Assembly: GCA_035353175.1 (NCBI GenBank)
Contig: DAOPZC010000015.1
Location: forward strand, 1 to 64,000
Length of the DNA stretch: 64,000 bases
Origin: DAOPZC01 sp035353175
Lineage (GTDB): Bacteria > Verrucomicrobiota > Kiritimatiellia > RFP12 > UBA1067
Direction of reading: 5' to 3'
A model generated the notes under the pieces. That model did no database searches. It saw only the letters and a list, made by a program, of their open reading frames with translations, and was not told where the DNA came from. Below are positions 60,278 through 64,000 of this stretch, in pieces. Within the stretch, counting starts at the first letter, position 1; each line of letters opens with the position of its first letter. The position numbers were made by a program, and so were the translations under genes.

Positions 60278-60924
60278 TCGCGTGCGACCAGATTTGCAAA
60301 CGCTTCGGCGACCGGCGCGTGCTGGAGGACGTCTCGTTCACGATCGAGCGCGGGGCCTTCTCCATCTTGCTGGGTCCGAGCGGCTGCGGCAAGACGCTGC
60401 TGCTCTCGATCTTGGCGGGGCTGGAGGCTCCGTCGTCCGGGCGCGTGCTGATCGGCGGCAGCGACTTGACGCGCGTCCCGCCGGAGCGGAGACCCGTGAC
60501 CATGGTGTTTCAGCGGCACGCGCTCTTTCCCCATCTGACGGTTTTCGAGAACATCGCGTTCAGCATGCGGGTCCGGCACCTGCATCAGGACGCGATCCGC
60601 TCGCGCGTCGAGGACCTGCTGGGCCTGATCGATTTGGAGTCGTATCGCCATGCGAAGCCTGACGTGCTCAGCGGCGGGCAGTGCCAGCGGGTGGCCTTCG
60701 CGCGGGCGCTGGCCTCCGATGCCGAGGTGGTGCTGTTCGACGAACCCCTGAACAGCCTCGACAAGGGAATGAAGTCCTCGCTGGTCGCGGAACTCAAGAA
60801 ATGGCACAAATACAAGCGTTTTACGGCCCTTTATGTGACGCACGATCTTGAGGAAGCTTTTGCGCTGGGGGATCGCGTGCTGGGGATGAAAAAAGGCAAG
60901 GTGGCGCAAACCGCTTTTGAATGA
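60274..60924 (+). CDS. modC: ABC transporter ATP-binding protein, short ModC-like
   Basis: 216 residues from ATG 60274, in a 4-bp overlap with modB. Walker A is GPSGCGKTLL (about 35-44), signature LSGGQCQRVAFARAL (about 130-144) and Walker B EVVLFDEPLNSLD (about 150-162). It stops right after the ATPase domain, lacking the 120-residue MOP molybdate-binding domain of classical ModC, so molybdate feedback on the transporter would be absent. The alternative reading is an ATPase of another oxyanion importer. Confidence 0.8.
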   Translation: MIACDQICKRFGDRRVLEDVSFTIERGAFSILLGPSGCGKTLLLSILAGLEAPSSGRVLIGGSDLTRVPPERRPVTMVFQRHALFPHLTVFENIAFSMRVRHLHQDAIRSRVEDLLGLIDLESYRHAKPDVLSGGQCQRVAFARALASDAEVVLFDEPLNSLDKGMKSSLVAELKKWHKYKRFTALYVTHDLEEAFALGDRVLGMKKGKVAQTAFE

Positions 60925-61035
60925 GGCGAGGGCGGCTCGCTCCGGTCATTGAACGGTTGCCATCGACGCGGAAGGGGAGTGTCGGGCGGCGTTATGAACG
61001 GTCGGCGCGAAAACCGACAAACCGCAAAATAGCCT

Positions 61036-61065
61036 TTGAGCCGGATCGCACGCGCGTGATAGGAT
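61036..61065 (+). promoter_or_regulatory. Candidate promoter for the DUF6259-type glycosidase
   Basis: TTGAGC (61036-61041) and TAGGAT (61060-61065) are 18 bp apart. The start would be near 61072, giving a leader of about 55 nt with CAAGGAG before the ATG. Confidence 0.4.
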
Positions 61066-61126
61066 GTAAACCGTTAACACGTGAAGGGCGTTTTATTTTG
61101 GGGAGTCTGCCAAGGAGATTTGAAAC

Positions 61127-63733
61127 ATGAGGATGATGTTTGGATGGGGGGCTTTTGTTCTCGCGTGCGCTTGCTTCGTACAGGCGGAGGACGTGCCGAT
61201 CACGGTGACAAGCGAGCGGATCGCGCTGACGCTGGGGCGTGCGGAGAAGGGTGCGGTCGTGTCGCTCAAAACGCGCGCGGGCGTGGAATTCGCGGCCGTG
61301 GGGCAGAAACCCGCAAACCTGTTTAGCCTGACGTTCTCACAGCAGGCACCGGTGCCTGGGGCAGAGCTTCTGTTGTCGAGCGCGGATGCGAAGGCCTTCA
61401 CTGCCGATGTCAAGGACGGGGCCGGCGGGACGTGCGCGACGCTGGTCTACGAGGGCTTCACGCAAGGGGTTGCCCGCGTGGTTTGCACGGTGCGGACGAA
61501 GCCGGGCGACGCGATGGCGCGCTGGGGCATCGCCGTGCAGATGCGGGACGGCTGGGTGCTTGAGAAGGTGCAGTATCCGTTCGTGACGCTGGCCGCGCAG
61601 CTGGGCACGAGCGTCGAGGACGACGCGGCCGTGCTGGGAACCGCCAAAGGCGGCATTTTCCGCCGGCCCGGGACGATGAAGCCCGGCTGGCGGAGCGCGG
61701 GAAGCCAACCCGGCAATCTGGCGGCGGCGTTCGGCTGTTACTACGACGACCGCGCGGGGTTCTACACCGCGGCGGAGGACGGCAAGGGGTATCCCAAAGA
61801 TCTGATCCTGACCCGCACGGCGGCCGGCGTGGAGTTCAGCTGGTCTCGCCCGTGTTTCGCGACCGGCGCGGACACGCAGGGATACGACGTCGTGATGTCC
61901 GCTTGCGGCGGGTCGGACGGCGCGCCGTCCGACTGGCGCGATGCGGCGGATCTCTACAAGGCGTGGGCGCTGACGCAGCCGTGGTGCGCGACGCCCTTTG
62001 CGCAGCGCGGCGATCTGCCCGCTTGGCTCAAAGACGGGCCGGCGATGGTTCGGTTCGGGCGCGAATGGCTGGCCGACCCGGAGCGCATTGAGCGCTGGCT
62101 GACGCAGTACTGGCAGAAGTACTTCCCGCAGATGCCGCTCATCACGGCGTACTGGGGTTGGGAGAAGCGCGGCAGCTGGGTGACGCCCGACTACTTCCCG
62201 ATCTATCCGACGGACGAGCAGTTCACCAACCTGGTGGCGAAGACGCGCAAGATGGGGTGCCATGCGTTTCCGTGGCCCTCGGGTTACCACTGGACGCTGA
62301 CCTACAACAAACGGCCGGACGGCAGCTTCGAGTGGGATGACCGCGCGCGTTTCGACGCGGTGGCGCGCACGCACGCGGTCCACCAGCGCGACGGCGAGCT
62401 TTATCTCCGCGTGCCGAGCTGGCTGCAAGGCGGCAACACCGCCTGCATGTGCGGCGGCGATCCCTGGACCCTCCGCTGGTGGAACGAGGAGATCTGCGCG
62501 CCGCTGGCGCAGCGCGGCTGCGAGCTGGTGCAGGTGGACCAGGTGGTCGGCGCGAACTGGCCCGCGTGCTACGCGGCGAACCACGGGCATCCGCAGGGGC
62601 GCGGTCAATGGATGACCGAGTCGTTCACGCGGCAGCTGCTGACCATGCGCGAGGCGATGTGCAGGGCTGAGCCTGATTCAGTGGTGTGTTTCGAAGAGCC
62701 CAATGAGTGGTACAACCACATTGTGGGGCTGCAGGACTACCGCGACTGCGAAGCGCGAAGCGAATGGGCCTCGGTGTTCAACTACCTCTACCACGAGTAT
62801 CTGCCGTGTTTCCAGAGCAACCCGCGCGGCAACGACCGCGTGATGTTCGCCCACTGCGTGGCGGACGGGCAGATGCCACATCTGGTGCCGTCCGGGAAAG
62901 ACTTTGCGGACGACGAGGCGCTGGTGAACGGCGTCTTCGAGGCGCGTACGGCGGGAACCAGCGCGCTGCGTGGCTGGGAAAAGCTGAGCGGATATCAGGG
63001 CAAGGCGTGGACCGGACAGGCGTTCAGCGACACGGATGAGAAGCACGGCGGCGCGTCGAGCCTGCGCCTCGAGAACACCAACAGCAGCGACGTTGTGCAG
63101 GTCTCGCAGAACGTGGAGGTGAGCGACAGCGGTTTCATGGCCGGGGGCAAGTATCGCCTCAGCGCGTGGCTGAAGACCGAACGCATGGCGCAGCCGAACG
63201 GCATCAACTTCGGGGTCTTCGCGCCGGGCCTCAAATCGACGGGGCAGGGCGGACAGCTCAAGTTCCCTCCGGCCGGCTCGGGCTGGACGCGCGTGTCGGC
63301 GGACTTCACGGTGCCGGCCGGGGCGGAGATGATGCGAATCATGTGCCATGTGAACGGCGCGGCGAAGGCCTGGGTGGATGATCTGACGCTGGAGGCGGTC
63401 CGGCCGGACGGCAGCACGAAGGGCGTGCGCTACGACGGGCTTGCGCTCGACGCGCGTTTCCTCAAACAGTGGGTGACACTCTACCACGGCGAAGGCCGGC
63501 CCTGGCTGATGTACGGCCGGCTGGCACATCCTCCGAAATTGGCGTGTGCGGCGATCACCTATCGCGAGCGTCTGACGCCGGCCGTTTTCCACAATGCGTT
63601 CCGCGCGCCCGACGGCCGTGAGGCCGTGGTGCTTGCGAACGCCACGCGCGAGCCGCAGGACGTGACGCTCTTCTGGCGAGGAGCGGCTATGCCGCTCACT
63701 CTGGAGGCGGACGGCGTGCTGCTGGTGAAATGA
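61127..63733 (+). CDS. Secreted DUF6259-type glycosidase with inserted CBM-like domain
   Basis: 868 residues, with a Sec signal ending near VQAEDVP. An N-terminal beta supersandwich (about 25-270) precedes a TIM-barrel part (about 300-590; YWGWEKRGSWVTPDYFPIYP, VQVDQVVGANWP, VVCFEEPNEWYN). Acidic residues at the strand ends (E528-E529 in CFEEPNEW region) are candidate catalytic groups. Residues about 605-765 look like a CBM4/9-type jelly roll inserted before the final beta domain (YGRLAHPPKLA...TLEADGVLLVK). The family is named from memory; the substrate is unknown. It follows the nif/mod genes by 200 bp with its own promoter. Confidence 0.72.
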   Translation: MRMMFGWGAFVLACACFVQAEDVPITVTSERIALTLGRAEKGAVVSLKTRAGVEFAAVGQKPANLFSLTFSQQAPVPGAELLLSSADAKAFTADVKDGAGGTCATLVYEGFTQGVARVVCTVRTKPGDAMARWGIAVQMRDGWVLEKVQYPFVTLAAQLGTSVEDDAAVLGTAKGGIFRRPGTMKPGWRSAGSQPGNLAAAFGCYYDDRAGFYTAAEDGKGYPKDLILTRTAAGVEFSWSRPCFATGADTQGYDVVMSACGGSDGAPSDWRDAADLYKAWALTQPWCATPFAQRGDLPAWLKDGPAMVRFGREWLADPERIERWLTQYWQKYFPQMPLITAYWGWEKRGSWVTPDYFPIYPTDEQFTNLVAKTRKMGCHAFPWPSGYHWTLTYNKRPDGSFEWDDRARFDAVARTHAVHQRDGELYLRVPSWLQGGNTACMCGGDPWTLRWWNEEICAPLAQRGCELVQVDQVVGANWPACYAANHGHPQGRGQWMTESFTRQLLTMREAMCRAEPDSVVCFEEPNEWYNHIVGLQDYRDCEARSEWASVFNYLYHEYLPCFQSNPRGNDRVMFAHCVADGQMPHLVPSGKDFADDEALVNGVFEARTAGTSALRGWEKLSGYQGKAWTGQAFSDTDEKHGGASSLRLENTNSSDVVQVSQNVEVSDSGFMAGGKYRLSAWLKTERMAQPNGINFGVFAPGLKSTGQGGQLKFPPAGSGWTRVSADFTVPAGAEMMRIMCHVNGAAKAWVDDLTLEAVRPDGSTKGVRYDGLALDARFLKQWVTLYHGEGRPWLMYGRLAHPPKLACAAITYRERLTPAVFHNAFRAPDGREAVVLANATREPQDVTLFWRGAAMPLTLEADGVLLVK

Positions 63734-63773
63734 AGCCGGAGCGTGTGTTCGCGAAAAAAAGTTTCGTGTCGGA

Positions 63774-63802
63774 TTGACATCCGGAATGGCATTCGGTAAT
63801 CT
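63774..63802 (+). promoter_or_regulatory. Strong promoter of the tRNA-Thr transcript
   Basis: A consensus TTGACA (63774-63779) and TAATCT (63797-63802) are separated by 17 bp. The start would be near 63809, about 150 nt before the tRNA. The leader has a GGGG-ttcttt-CCCC-type hairpin near 63927-63943. Confidence 0.75.
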
Positions 63803-63961
63803 AAGCAAGTTTTCATTTTTTCCGGAACTCGGTTTTGGAAAGACGGGAAACAGAACATTGGCAAGGTTTGATGGACTCCTGCACGATGCCTGAGGGTTTT
63901 CCTTGAAGCCCGAAGGATATTGGGTAAGGGGTTCTTTGCCCCGCAGGGGGTGATGGACAAG

Positions 63962-64000
63962 GCCAACATAGCTCAGTTGGTAGAGCACTTCCTTGGTAAG
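63962..64000 (+). tRNA. tRNA-Thr(GGT), 5' part only
   Basis: Acceptor strand GCCAACA, then TA, the D stem GCTC/GAGC with an AGTTGGTA loop, and the anticodon stem CTTCC with loop TTGGTAA, giving anticodon GGT (63995-63997). The window ends one base into the 3' side of the anticodon stem, so the T arm and 3' acceptor are outside. In many bacteria such a tRNA-Thr begins a tRNA-tuf-secE-nusG segment. Confidence 0.9.

Overview
The window looks like a chromosomal segment of a Gram-negative bacterium of the PVC superphylum, most likely a Kiritimatiellota/Verrucomicrobiota relative. This is inferred from the gene content: Tat-exported Gfo/Idh/MocA oxidoreductases, a sulfatase, secreted HEAT/FG-GAP/discoidin giants, a PEP-CTERM protein, pyrophosphate-type phosphofructokinase and a four-gene Gld-type ABC cassette. 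The sequence is GC-rich. Most genes have a purine-rich Shine-Dalgarno, and a few appear leaderless. No rRNA, CRISPR array, insertion sequence or phage was seen.

Layout. 0.1-13 kb: a spermidine-synthase-like methyltransferase, then a polysaccharide-degradation run (MocA oxidoreductase, two GH43-like beta-propellers, a pectate-lyase-fold protein, a GH2 enzyme), then a LUD protein, a metallophosphoesterase and a DciA-like protein. 13-21 kb: PPi-type phosphofructokinase, a small membrane protein, a phosphohexomutase and the ABC cassette (ATPase, permease, GldG-like, DUF4340). 21-33.6 kb: a second glycan block with a sulfatase-HEAT fusion, a 1146-residue secreted HEAT/FG-GAP/discoidin protein, a MocA oxidoreductase, an outer-membrane barrel, a xylose-isomerase-like TIM barrel, ruvA, a sorbitol/sorbose-phosphate-type dehydrogenase and a NahK-like kinase. 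33.7-35.5 kb: purD-purE. 35.7-47.5 kb: a run of exported surface proteins (one PEP-CTERM), a DUF2723/TPR membrane protein and a 1449-residue GH2-like protein that lacks the usual acid/base residue. 47.5-51.5 kb: rnhC, a low-complexity secreted protein, pyrF and an anion permease.

51.6-55.4 kb holds what may be the most unusual unit: a D-lyxose-isomerase-like cupin, a mini VOC protein, DhaK, DhaL and an LsrF-type thiolase/aldolase, transcribed together without DhaM, LsrK or Lsr transporters. It reads as a catabolic route for an unidentified sugar. 55.5-60.9 kb holds a NifA-like activator, coding remnants, homocitrate synthase (NifV) and ModB-ModC, with no nitrogenase structural genes in view. 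The window closes with a DUF6259-type glycosidase and the 5' part of a tRNA-Thr(GGT) behind a strong promoter.

The common theme is saccharolytic life on complex, probably sulfated or host/plant-derived glycans, with exported hydrolases and oxidoreductases feeding internal sugar kinases and PPi-linked glycolysis, plus a possible link to nitrogen fixation. All calls come from reading the sequence; no database search was run.
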